NCBI GenBank assembly: GCA_958450365.1 | Contig: CAUEEP010000742.1 | Span: forward strand, 4,507,001-4,571,000 | DNA: 64,000 nucleotides | Source: Mesorhabditis belari | Lineage: Eukaryota > Nematoda > Chromadorea > Rhabditida > Rhabditidae | Direction: 5' to 3' | Part shown: positions 1 through 12,200 of the stretch, piece after piece | Layout of the letters: each line of letters begins with the position of its first letter | Position numbering within the stretch: the stretch's first letter is position 1 | Program-made: the position numbers and the translations under genes | The notes under the pieces: generated by a model | What the model saw: the letters and a program-made list of their open reading frames with translations, nothing else | The model's database searches: none | Told to the model about the DNA's origin: nothing

Positions 1-1039
1 AATCTCTAAAACTTAAAAAGAATTCATTAGCTTTTTTTATTTTAGCTGTAAATAATCCACGCCTTCGTATACTGGAGATAGCCGAGGGAAATTGAACTTC
101 ACTTCTTTATTACGAATAGATATGGTTCTGATTTTTAATTAGGACGGCTCTAAAGACCCAGGTATTTCCTTCTTTCTTTCTTCCTTTCTTTCTTCTTCCC
201 CTTTGTCTTTCTTTCTTCCTTTCTTTCTTCTTCCCCTTTGTCTTTCCTTCTTCCTCTTAACAAGTTAAGCTATCGGATAGCGGTTAGAGCAATTGCCTAT
301 GAAATTTTCATTAATTTTAACCATTTTTCACTTTTCACAAGCAACTTTTAAAATCAAATTCAAATCTCTAAAGCTTAAAAAGAATTCATTAGCTTTTTTT
401 ATTTTAGCTGTAAATAATCCACGCCTTCGTATACTGGAGATAGCCATGGGGAAATTTAGTTCCTTTTGCGGTGAAAGAGATGGGCTGAAGCTTTTAGAGG
501 ACTTCATGAGATAAAAGGGGAAAAGGGGGGAAAGGGGAAACGGGACTTTATAAGGTGTGGAGGGGAGATGGGATGGGTGAGATAGACCTATGGAAAGGAA
601 TGAATCAGGCAAAGGCTAAGGAGGCAATCTTTTGGTCAAAACATGCGAGAACTAGCTAGTTTCGAGTTTTACATACCTATTTACTCACTTGCCAAAATTT
701 TTTTCCTTGTTTTCCAATGTGAAATTGCCACTTTGGTAATGTAGAAATTGAGATTAGGATTGTAGATTGTAAATTTTATAATATTAGATTGTAGCTCAAA
801 ATTGAAGAGTTTTTTAAGATTAAACGTAGTGTGGAAGCTGAAAGCTAATTGTGAAGGCTGGAACTGTGCTGAACTTTATATTGAAACTTTTTTGAATTTC
901 ACTTCTTTATTACTAATAGATGTGGTTCTGATTTTTAAGTAGGATGGCTCTAAAGACCCAGATATTTCCTTCTTTCTTTCTTTCTTTCTTCCTTTCTTTC
1001 TTCTTCCCCTTTGTCTTTCCTTCCTCCTCTTAACAAGTT

Positions 1040-1170
1040 AAGCTACCGGATAGCGGTTAGAGCAATTGCCCGGAAAGCGAAAGATCGCGAATCTTTGAAA
1101 GCGAAAAGTCGTGGGTTCAATCCCCTCTCCAGAAATCTACCTTCTCTTGCCAATTTCTTCACTTCTTTAT
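1040..1170 (+). mobile_element. tRNA-derived SINE-like element (family A, Ser-like)
   Basis: It has a D-arm-like AGCGGTTAGAGC, an anticodon-arm-like region with a GGA triplet in the loop, extra variable-arm-like sequence, and a T-arm/B-box GTGGGTTCAATCCCC, followed by a shared tail (CCAGAAATCTA, then CACTTCTTTATT). The tail also occurs at 16.44-16.53 kb and, inverted, at 39.23-39.42 kb, so it is a dispersed repeat. The fold is too degenerate for a working tRNA. Confidence 0.6.
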
Positions 1171-2345
1171 TGATAAGTCAAAGATAAATCTTTCACAAGC
1201 CAGAAAAGACTTTATAAGGTGTGGGTGGAGAGTGGGCAATAAACCAATCTCTTTCGCGCACTACTCTCTCCAAAGCTTTAGCTCTAGTATGCCGACGAGA
1301 GCCAAAGACGAATCGCTCTTATGATTTGTGCAAAGCTTGCCCCTTTTCCCCCCATTCCTCCTCTTCCACAACCCCCTTTCCGTTTTATAAGGCCCAGGGC
1401 CAAACACACATTGATTTGCGCACCTTTTTAGCAAATTTTCCTTTCCCCGTTTTCTTCTACCAGTTTTCTCCAACCAGTTTTCTCCATCATCTCCCCTAAA
1501 TCTCCTGTTTCTCTGGAAGAAAAGGCTTTTCTTTTCCCCCCTTTTTTTTTTCTGCATTTTCCATGATTTCTGACACCACCCTCTATATTTCTCTTCTCTT
1601 CTTGGTCCTTTTTCATTCACCCATCAGCACGTCACTCAATTTGGTGGCAGTTTGATGCCCGTTTTGAGAAGGAACACTTGTATATTTTGGAATAGACATT
1701 CTGAATATTATAAATGATCATTCTTTTAACCATTTGGCATTCAGAACAAAAAATATTGCTTCTTAATTCAAATTGTGTCAAAATGAAGCCAAATTCAATT
1801 AAAAACCATTTTTTTTAGCAAACCTCCTTACAAAATTACCTTTTAACATATTTCTATCCAATTTTGTGAGGTAATCAGCAACCAACTTACCCAAAAAGTT
1901 CACCCTTTTAACCATTTTGTTTGGTTTTCCTTTTGTTTGCAACTCAAAACATTCAATGCTCATTGCAATTAGTGTCCATTTGTGAGCAGAAAAATAGCAA
2001 AAACAAAAACTGGAAATAGATCCTCTCTTTCTCCTTTTTTTTTGATCCTTTTTGGCCTCATTCTCCAGTAAGTGCCCATTTTTTTTCTCTTTTCACTTTT
2101 GGCAACACAAATTGATTTTTTTCCCTTCTTTGGACTCTAGCTTTGTACTCAACAAACTCTATTGAGAAAGTCTCAACAAATTATCAAAATCTATTTTTTT
2201 TTGAAGGATATAAACGTGAGAAACTTTTTCTAAAGCTTTGTAACAGCTTTTTTTAAAACTCACTCAAAAAGTTGATCTTTTTTTTTGCCTTTTTAAAGCT
2301 TTTACTTGGTGTATAAGCTGTTTAAAGGGAAGGAAAGAGGAAAAG

Positions 2346-2466
2346 TTGATCTCCTTCATTGATCTCTTTCATTGATCTCTTTCATTGATCTCTTTCATTG
2401 ATCTCCTTCATTGATCTCCTTCATTGATCTCCTTCATTGATCTCCTTCATTGATCTCCTTCATTGA
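2346..2466. repeat. 13-bp minisatellite
   Basis: About nine head-to-tail copies of TTGATCTCCTTCA/TTGATCTCTTTCA inside a neurexin intron. Confidence 0.95.
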
Positions 2467-4234
2467 TAAAGTTTTCATTCGCAGTTGAACTTTTTGTGAA
2501 GGATAAATAAAACCTGGATAAAGCGAAAATACTAAATTATGCAAGCTCTCTTTGAACACCCTTTAAATCAACACAAACTGACTCATATCAACAAATTTTG
2601 CACAAAAAAACCCACTACTTTTTACTCTCAACAATTGCTCATCCTCTAGCTGATTGCTTTCCGTGTTTATCTTCTCAAAAAAAGCTTAGATCCAGACATA
2701 AATATCACCCACAATCTGCTTGAATTCAATTCTCATGGGATGAGTAAATGATGAGCTGCCATTGAGTGCATTGAGTGGTCATTGATGAATCCCAACAGCC
2801 CATCTCTCAACCAATTAGCCTCTCTGCTACACATGCACACCAATCACCTAACCTTTCTTTTCCCCATCACTAACTCAACCCATTCATTCACTTTGACTCA
2901 TTTTCTCTTCTCTTTTTCACCTATTTTCAAGCTAAGACTCGATTGGGTGTGAACCCGGTCATTAGGCTATGCAAATTGAGCGCACATACACACCGCTTGC
3001 CAGAAGGCTTTTCAGAAAGCTTTTCAGAGAATACCGTTAAGCATAGGTCTCATAGTTGGCTCAAAGTTGGGAGTTCATTGGGATTTTTTTTGAAGAAAAT
3101 CCTTTTTCACTTCAATCTATTTAACTCTAAACACACCTCGCAAAATCTCCTCTTCAATAGTAAGCAATCTCCATCTTTGAAAATCTTTTCTTACATATCC
3201 TTGTGCCGAATCTCATCTAATTAGACCCGTTACTGAGTAGAAAGCATTCTCCACACATTCAATCCGATTCCCTCTTTCCATATTCAACACTTTTATGGAT
3301 TTTTTTTTTTGGAATCTTGTTTTAAACTCAAGCTCGAGCTCAAGCTCAAGCTATTTTTGAAGTGAAACTCAACCGCACTTTATCCAGTTGCCGATTACAA
3401 CAAGAATGACCATCCCATCAGTCCATGCCCTTTACTAAACCTCAAACTTCACAACTCATTCCTTTAAAGTTTCTTATTGAGTACGATTTCTCTCTTTTCG
3501 AAAATGGCTTGCATAATGGATTGACCCTCTTTTCTGAAATGTGGGCGATATAAAGAAACTTGTGAGAATTGAGAATTCCTCTCTCATGCATACCTAAAAC
3601 TTCTTACTCTTCTCTGAAAGCCGAAATTCAGTTTTCCTTTAACTGATGCCATTTAGAGGATCGTGGGAGTGTGGTTGACGTATAAATAAGAATTTACTGA
3701 CCATCGGGAAGAACCTTTAGCTTTATTTGTTCTCAAAGTTCTCTGTTTTTAGAAAAGTTGAGCTTTCTAGGCAAACTGTAGCTCCATATTTTCCAATCAA
3801 CACTGAATAACTGACATACTTTATCTGGACATGACTCTCTTTCACCATCCACATCAACCAAACGGGCCAAAAAAAAGAGAAATAGAAAAGGATACGGGAA
3901 GGGACGGGGACAAGTGGGTGATTCAATTTTTGCCGCTCGACCTCCTCTAGAAAAGATCCCTTTAAGGAACATATACGGGAAATAAACTCCTCTCAACTTT
4001 ACCCCCACCTTAGCCATATCCATTCACTCATCCAGAAAAAACTAGCTTGAAAGTTAGCATTCTTGAAGAATTCTTGAAAAATGTACTTTTTTTGCAGATA
4101 GATTTATGATAAGTCACCTTTTTGTCAGTAAAAAACTTTCTTATGTTTTTATTCGACGTTTATTTATCATAAAAATAAAATTCATCTCTTTATCGTTAAA
4201 GCTTTAGCGTTGAATAATTATTTTATCATTTCAG

Positions 4235-7200
4235 GTCATCCAAACGTGCGCGCTGTTGGAGGAGTGAAACTTCTTTATCAAGCACCACAGAAAATGCAAT
4301 CAAGTGCAGAAGATATCGATGGAGATGGAGTGGGTATTTGTTGTATTTCATTCCAGTCATTATATCATTATATTCATAAGCATAAAAACTCTCAAGTGAT
4401 GAAGAGTCAGACCTTTTACTGTCTTTTGTTTAAAACCTGTTGCTGTCTTTTGTTTAAAACATTACAGCGAAGCGCTAGTTTAACTGTTTTTGACTACAAT
4501 TAAACAAAAATTTGAACATTTAAATAATTCTGCTATACGAAAAGCCTTTAAAGCTCAATCACAGATCCATTTGTCACATGATAATCAGTGATTTCTAATC
4601 TCAATCTCATTGTCAATGATTGATGAGCAGCTCGCAAACAAACCCGTTTCTTCAATAATTTCAATTATGCCTCTCATTTTCTTTTTCTTCATCTCATTAT
4701 TGAATGATTTTTGTTGAGTAAACGAAGCACGAATAATTACCCTTCAAAGCTTTTCCATTCTCTTGAATGAAAGAAAGTCAACGGAAGTCTTTTCATCCAT
4801 TCCCTCACCATTCCTTTCCTTTCCCATTTATCCACTTGGTCGCCCAATGTCAAAGCTTTTACCTTTATACATTTAGTCAATCAGAAAACCAGACATTTTT
4901 GATTTTATCTAAGCCATTCCATTTTCATGTCGTTTATTCTCTAGGATTTAGCGCTTGTTAGTTAGAAAGTTAGAAGTTTTAGTTAGAAAACTTTGAAACG
5001 CATTATCAGCTACATTAGCGCTTGCTAGTTACTTTATTTTATCATTCTTATATTAAGCTTTGGCCTAAAATCTCATTTAAATCTAAAACCTAAACCTAAA
5101 ACCTAAAACCTAAAACCTAAAACCTAAAACCTAAAACCTAAAACCTCGTTTTTCCGGTCTATCACTTCACTATCAATTTTAGATTTGTACATGGTGTTCA
5201 GTATTTAGATTCTTCTTTTTAATAGATTAGCTCCCAAGCGCCAAGTTCAACCCTAATGTGTCAAGTATTATTTAAAATATTGAAGCCTTTAATCTTGGCT
5301 ACATTTATCTATTAAAAGTTTACCGATTTGAGATATACAAATCATTTTACAAGCCCTTGAATGAGTAGTTGATCTCTCTCTGCCATTTTTAGCGATTTTC
5401 TTCATAAGAATCAGAAAGAGTTTCTTTGTGGAATTTTGTCTAAAAACTATTTTCAACAAATTTATAGCATCAGTTCTGTTATTATAACAAAGAGCACATG
5501 TGAACTGAACATTGAAAAATCCTCAATTTTCACTTCTTTCCTTGCGACATCAAAGAAACTTGACTTCAACTCAAAATTGAGTAAGACGATTTGGACAAAA
5601 ATAGTTCTAAATATTATTAAATAATGCTAAATAATATTTTAAAATAAAATAAATATCGAAAAGCTTTTTCTGACAATTTATTATAATGAAAATCGCTAAA
5701 AATAGCAGAGAGGGATCAACTATCATTCAAGGACTTGTAAAATGAGTTGTATATCTTCAATCAAAAAACTTTTAAGAGAAAAATGTAGCCAAGATTAAGA
5801 GGTTCAATATTTATAACACTTAATACATTAGAGTTGAACTTGGCGCTTGAGAGCTAGTCGCCTAAAAAGAGTAATCGACGAAAAAGAGTAATCAATACTG
5901 TATTTGACTACTTTACTACTTTACTTTTACTTTAATTGTTTGCATTATCAATAAGACTCTTGGCCTTGTACTTTACTATTATTTACTTATTTATTAGAGA
6001 GATGCAACTCATTTTATAAGCCTATGAAAGAGTACAAGTTAATCCCGCTCCGGCACGCTGCCATTTCTGGCGATTACTCATTCAATGACTTCTAAAATGA
6101 GTTGTATATCTTTAATCAAAAAACTTTTAAGAAGAAAAATGTAGCCAAGATTAAGGGCTTCAACATTTTAAATAACATTTAACACATTAGGGTTGAACTT
6201 GGGAGCTAATCTACTAAAAAGAAGTCGTAAATACTGAACACTCTGTACATTGAGTAGTCAAGACAGACTTTTACCACCTCAATGTTTAAAGGTTATCTTA
6301 TAACTCTTGAGTTTAAAGGTTATAAAATAACTCATTTCCGATCTTTATATCTTTCATTCATCACCCATTTCCAGATCGAGCCTTCTCCATTCTTCGAAGC
6401 GATCGCCCCGAGTTGTCTCACCGTCGACGAACAGGAGCGTTGTTTTACTGACCCGGAACCCATTGGTATGAATTTCTGATTGAAAAAAAGATTGCAGTAG
6501 ATGTTTTAAATCTGGTTGTTCATACTTTGGCTTTAAAAAGAGAGTTATAAGAGAGTCGTATTTAGCTAAACTTCAATAATAATCATAACAAAAAAAAAAT
6601 CCATGTACTAGATCTTAAACTTTCGTTCAAAAAGCGCTCAAAAATCCTGCCAACTCTTCCATCATCAGTAGTTGATAGTTGTTGATGGTTGGTGGGCTGG
6701 TGTGAGGTGAATGGGGAGGAATGCAAAAGAAAAGATTGCATTAGATCGGCCTCCATTTGAAATCCGATTCATCCTCTCCCTTCCCCCCTCCTCCCGCTTT
6801 AGCTTTCTTCCAAATGGCTTTTCAACTTTTTGCGCGTATTTTCTGCGAGAACTTTTCACGCCAGCTAACACACTCACAACTTTTCTGTACTCTAGCCGAT
6901 TCATTCATACAGTTATCAACTAGAATTTCAGCTAAAACTTTAGCTAATTTTATTTTAGCTTAGATTTTAGCTAAATTTTTCAGCAAACTTCCTGCAACAC
7001 TTTTTCAATTAGCCCCTAGCTTTAGCTTTTTCAAATCTATCTAAAATTCTTTGCGGGTTAAAAGCTTCACTTATTGCTTTTGTCCTGAAATGCGATGTGG
7101 CCGTTCCAAAGGGATAATCCACTCGTGTGGCTCTGCAATAGACAGCTCCGCTCTATTCCCACGACTCTTCCAGATCTCCTATCCACTCATCTTCTCCACG

Positions 7201-9021
7201 ACAATCCATTCAGAAACCCACATTCATATAATTCTAGTATTTTCAATTTAGATTTCAATTTAGCTTATGAATTTCAATCACTCTAACTCTTCCAGATCCA
7301 TTTACTTCCATTTACTTCACCAACTCAGAGTTAGCAGTCTTAATAATAATCTTATCCAAAATAAGCTGATAATTGTTTTAACTCTGGATTGTTCATCTGC
7401 AGTTTAAGAATTGAATTCTCTGGATCTTACAGTTCATTCAGAAGCTTAAGAAATCAACCGTAAGACTTGCACTTTGTTCGTCAAGAATTCAGGAATTCTG
7501 AACGTTCTGACTTTTGTTATTCGTCAAGAATTCAGGAATTCTTAACGCTCTAACTTTTGTCATTCGTCAAGAATTCAAGAATTCTTAACGTTCTAACTCA
7601 AATCTCTGCCCACTTCCATCAAATCAAACCATTTTTTCACAAATTCAAACAAAGGAATTCTTAAAAGCCCGTTTCGTATTTAGAAAAGCTTTTCGTGCCC
7701 ACAAAATGTGTGGATTCTACGGTCGGCCATAGCTCCCCGGGGAATGGTTCTGGTGTGAGGCTCTTTTAGAGATGAATCGGCCTCCACCCATTCCCCTTTC
7801 TGATCTGAACCTCAATCCTTTCCTTTTTGTTCTTTTTGTTCTTTTACTTTCCAAGCTAAACGCTAAAACGTCCCTTGCAGTTGCCATTCATTTTCTGACC
7901 CTTCCCTCTCTTTTGAAAGTCACTTGGGAACAATTTTTCTTGCATGACCTTAAGAAAAACCAATTCAGAAAACCCGATTTTTCTTGAGCTACACTTAAGA
8001 TTTTTAAGCAATGATCTAAACGCAGTTTTTCTTAATTTTTAACGTGTAATTCCGAGCTCTACTTATTCCTAGCTTCGTTGTAAATCTTGAAAAACTTAAG
8101 ATTATGGAATTTCTACAGTCCTATATAACTATACTTTTTGCAAGAGATTAGTTAATTGTAACTTTAAAATCGGTTTCAATTTTTGCTCAATATTGACCAA
8201 ATCCACGAAATCCACGAAATTCACCCCCTTTTCCGCCTCATTTATCTCATCGCCAATTGGCAATAAATCACACCGTTTCCTATGCGATTGTGTCAGAAAA
8301 GAAATGGCGAGGAAAATTTGCATTTCTTTCACACCACAAACACATCGCTCAAAGTGACCAACGGGATCGGGTTTTCCCCGCGTATTGCCACCATTTCTTC
8401 AACAAAGCAATCTTTTTATTTCTCACTTCAGCAAATATTGGCGTGTCTGCTATTTGATTAATTGAGTACAAATTTTAGAAGTCTTTCGAAAGTTGTAAAG
8501 ATAAGAAATAGCTATTTCTCAATAGCTAGCTTCACTTTCCTACTAGTTTAACTCATTTTAAGATTTATAGAATTACTCAAAGCACTAAGCAATTTGTTTG
8601 TTGATTCAAAGCAATTTGTTAATGTACCGGCATATCCTCAAAGTACACTTGAATTGTCTTTTTAAGTCTGTAAGTTTTTCTCCATTTGGTGAACACTTAA
8701 CTGTTCAAAGTTCTGGTTCGTTTAAATCATTGTTGGAGAAAGGAGGTGGGGGCCCAACTTTAAAGGGTTTTTTTTAAAAAAAAAATTTTTTAAAAAAAAT
8801 TTTTTTTTTTTAATAAAAAAATAAATTTTTTTAAAAAAAAAAAAATAAAAATAAAAAAAAAATTTTTTTTTTTTTTTTTTTTTTATTTAAAAAAAAAATT
8901 TTAAAAAAGAAAGAAAGAAAGGACAATTTATATTTTTTTTTTTTTTATAAAAATTTTTTTTTTTTTTTTTTTTTTTATTAAAAAAAAAAAAATAATAATA
9001 AAAAAAATTTATATATATTAA

Positions 9022-9093
<72 letters not shown>

Positions 9094-9098
9094 TTTTG

Positions 9099-9129
<31 letters not shown>

Positions 9130-9183
9130 TTTTTTTTTTTTTTTTAATAATTTAAAATTTTTATAATAGTATTTATGTTTTGG

Positions 9184-9219
<36 letters not shown>

Positions 9220-12200
9220 CTTTTTCTTCCCCTCCCCTAGAGCTTTATCTAAATTCTAAAAACATTCCATTTTGACGCATGCATCAATAGTCAATTCGTC
9301 AAACAGCACTGACTTTATTCATTGTTGAATTAAAATTTGTTTTCCGATCTAAAGCCAAGCAGCACTCTCTCAAAGCTTCCAAAGCTTTTCGACTTTTGTT
9401 TTGAAGAACACTGAAGATCTTTTCAAAATCGAAAATTATTAGTTTTTGCAAAGATTTGCCAAAATCCTAACTTTATTCAGTGTTGAATCGAAAATTCGTT
9501 TTCCGATCTAAAGCCATCCATTCTTTTCCGTTTTCCAATCTAAAGCCAGCCAGCAATTTGCCAAATTTTGACTTCTAGACCTATTTAGCTATTTAGATAT
9601 TTAGCTATTTAGATATTTAGCTATTTACACAAAACCAAATACAAATATCCACCTTTTCCTTGGCCATCTTCTCTCCTCTTCCACACCGATCGTATTTGAT
9701 TAATTGCTCAACACATCATTGACGCCCTTTTTTTAAATGAATGCTATCCATTTTGGCCTCAAAGCGTTTCAGCATTTCATTCACTTTTTCCTCTTTTCAT
9801 TGAATTGATGCTGTTCGTGTCTATAAAAGCTTTTTTCTTTTCTTTTCTTCTTTCCCCTCCGCTGACTTCTCACCTTTCCATCCTACTCTAGCCCGACTCC
9901 CCAAAATTAACTCTTACACTGGTGGTCTATTTGTCAAATAGTGTTAGTTTAGTGTCAAATAGTTTAGCTACATCTCCATGCTTTCAAAGCTATAGCTTTG
10001 AAAATCAGCTTTTGTGCAGCTTTTGTGCTTTAAATCAGCTTTAACTTTGTGTTCAAATTTAGATCTTAATCTTATTTTGATAGAGAGAGGATAATAGAAG
10101 GCAATTTAAGTAAAAGGCATAGTAGAAAAGGCATAGTAGAGCGTTAAAAACGTTAGACGTATCGTTTTTTTAGACAAAAATCTCAAATCCAAACTTCTAG
10201 CGAGTATCGCTTTCAGTATTCATTGAGTTCATACTATTCCAATCGAGTTTTGCTTTTTCTAGGAGGGAATTCTTTAGCCTTTCGAGAGTCCCTTCACCCA
10301 TTCCATCGTTGGGTTCTCTGCACACGCACAATACTTTCATTCGAGCGTACTCAAACACTCTCCCTTTCTCCATCTCATACCCAAAAGATGACTTCAACCT
10401 CTTCTTCGACACACGTGTTCCTATAAGTTTGAGCAGAATGGATGGATGATTCATCTTTTGGTTCTTGAAATTTAAAAGCTTTAAAAGCTGAAATTCATTC
10501 AAAAGCTTATTCACTTATATTTTTTTTTGGTTTTGATCAAGCTTAAAATTATGATTATCTTGTGGCTAAGCGGGTATGTGCATTGAACTTTCAAATCCTA
10601 TAGAAAAGCTCTAGTTTTGCTCTAGTTTTCCTATAAAAAAGCTCTAGTTTTGCTCTAGTTTCCCTATAGAAAAGCTCTAGTTTTGCTCTAGTTTTCCTAT
10701 AGAACAAGCTCTAGTTTTGCTCTAGTTTCCCTATAAAAAAAGCTCTAGTTTTGCTCTAGTTTTCCTATAAAAAAGCTCTAGTTTTGCTCTAGTTTTCCTA
10801 TAGAACAAGCTCTAGTTTTGCTCTAGTTTTCCTATAGAACAAGCTCTAGTTTTGCTCTAGTTTTCCTATAAAAAAGCTCTAGTTTTGCCACTTTGACAAT
10901 CTATTTTACATCCAGAAATCCTTCTTTATATAGAGAAATTTAAGAATTTGTGAAACATTTGGATTCAAAGTTCAAAACATTTCATTTAAATTTCATTTAA
11001 AAGCTTATTCACTTATATTTTTTGGTTTTGATTAAGCTTAAAATTATGACTATCTTGTGGCTAAGCGAATATGCGCATAGAACTTTCAAATCCTATAAAA
11101 ACAATATTGTTTTTAAGTGTAAATTTGCGTTCAACTTGCGTTCAACTTGCCACTGAAAACCCAACTCTAAAGCCACTTCAAAAAAAGCTCTAGTTTTGCC
11201 ACTTTGACAATCTATTTTACATCCAGAAATCCTTCTTTACATAGAGAAATTTAAGAATTTGTGAAACATTTGGATAGATTGTCAAAGTGGCAAAACTAGA
11301 GCTTTTCTTGAAGTGGCTAAAGTTGGGTTTTCAGTGGCAAGTTGAACGCAAATTTAGGCTTCAAAACAATATTGTTTCTATAGGATTCAATAAGTTTCAT
11401 AGGCAACAAAAGTAGGATGTCCATTTTGTAGTGTTTACAAAAAAAAAGTGTTCTCTCCCACTGAAATATTATATGAATTGCCGATTTCCATAGCTAGAAA
11501 CAGAAACAAAAAAGCTCCACCAAAAAGCAAATCGAAACATTTTGCTTTTTTCAACCAAAAGCTTTGTTTGTTCTCAGATTTCATTACAAAATCGAAACCC
11601 CGACAATTCCCCCAAAGGAAAGCCCAAGTTTTTCATGATTCTATTGCTATTTTAATCCTTTCTCTATCAGAAAACGAATTCTTGAAGCCTAGCAAATTTA
11701 GTATTTTTTTTTAGAAACTTCTAAAATGTTTTGGTTTGGTTTTAGGTTTGGTTTTTTTTTGTTTTTTTCTTTTTCCCTTTTCTTGCTCCGATTTAATGGT
11801 TGGGACAATTTCCAGGGGACTCAGGTGTTATTGAGTTCGATGAATTGTTGAAGGAAAGGGAAAACCCTCACATCACCCTTTCAACACTTCCGCTAAATCT
11901 AGTCGCTTTTCTGAAACACCATCCATCCAATCTTATACGTGAAAATACACACCGATTTGCAGAAAAGAACCTTACAACCTTAGCGCCTTATTTTTTTAAA
12001 AGCCATTTTCAATTTTTATATTTATTATGACATATGAATTGGAGGTAGAGTCGAGGCAAGAGTTGTTCTAAATCAAAGTTTAACCGGAGAAATCTTAATT
12101 CTTTTAAATTTTTATTCAAAGTACTGATTAAATCAGTTCGATTTTGCATAAAGCAAATGCATAAGGCCCATAAAACCTAAACTAAACATTAATCAAATCA

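Larger units (their letters stand above)
1..4234 (+). other. Neurexin intron (upstream exons outside window)
   Basis: No coding exon that I can support lies here, and the exon at 4235 opens with a splice acceptor, so this stretch is most simply intron of the neurexin gene. It holds a duplicated segment (about 1-90 and 357-450 are near identical), two copies of a CT-rich microsatellite followed by a tRNA-like SINE head (about 90-300 and 890-1170), and a 13-bp minisatellite at 2346. Small ORFs such as those at 1221-1499 and 2943-3224 have no splice partner and look random. An alternative promoter for a short neurexin isoform could lie here, but I see no specific signal for it. Confidence 0.55.

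Noticed and set aside
5083..5146. CCTAAAA array as a telomere remnant
   Set aside because: The nematode telomere unit is TTAGGC, present elsewhere in the window; this 7-mer differs.
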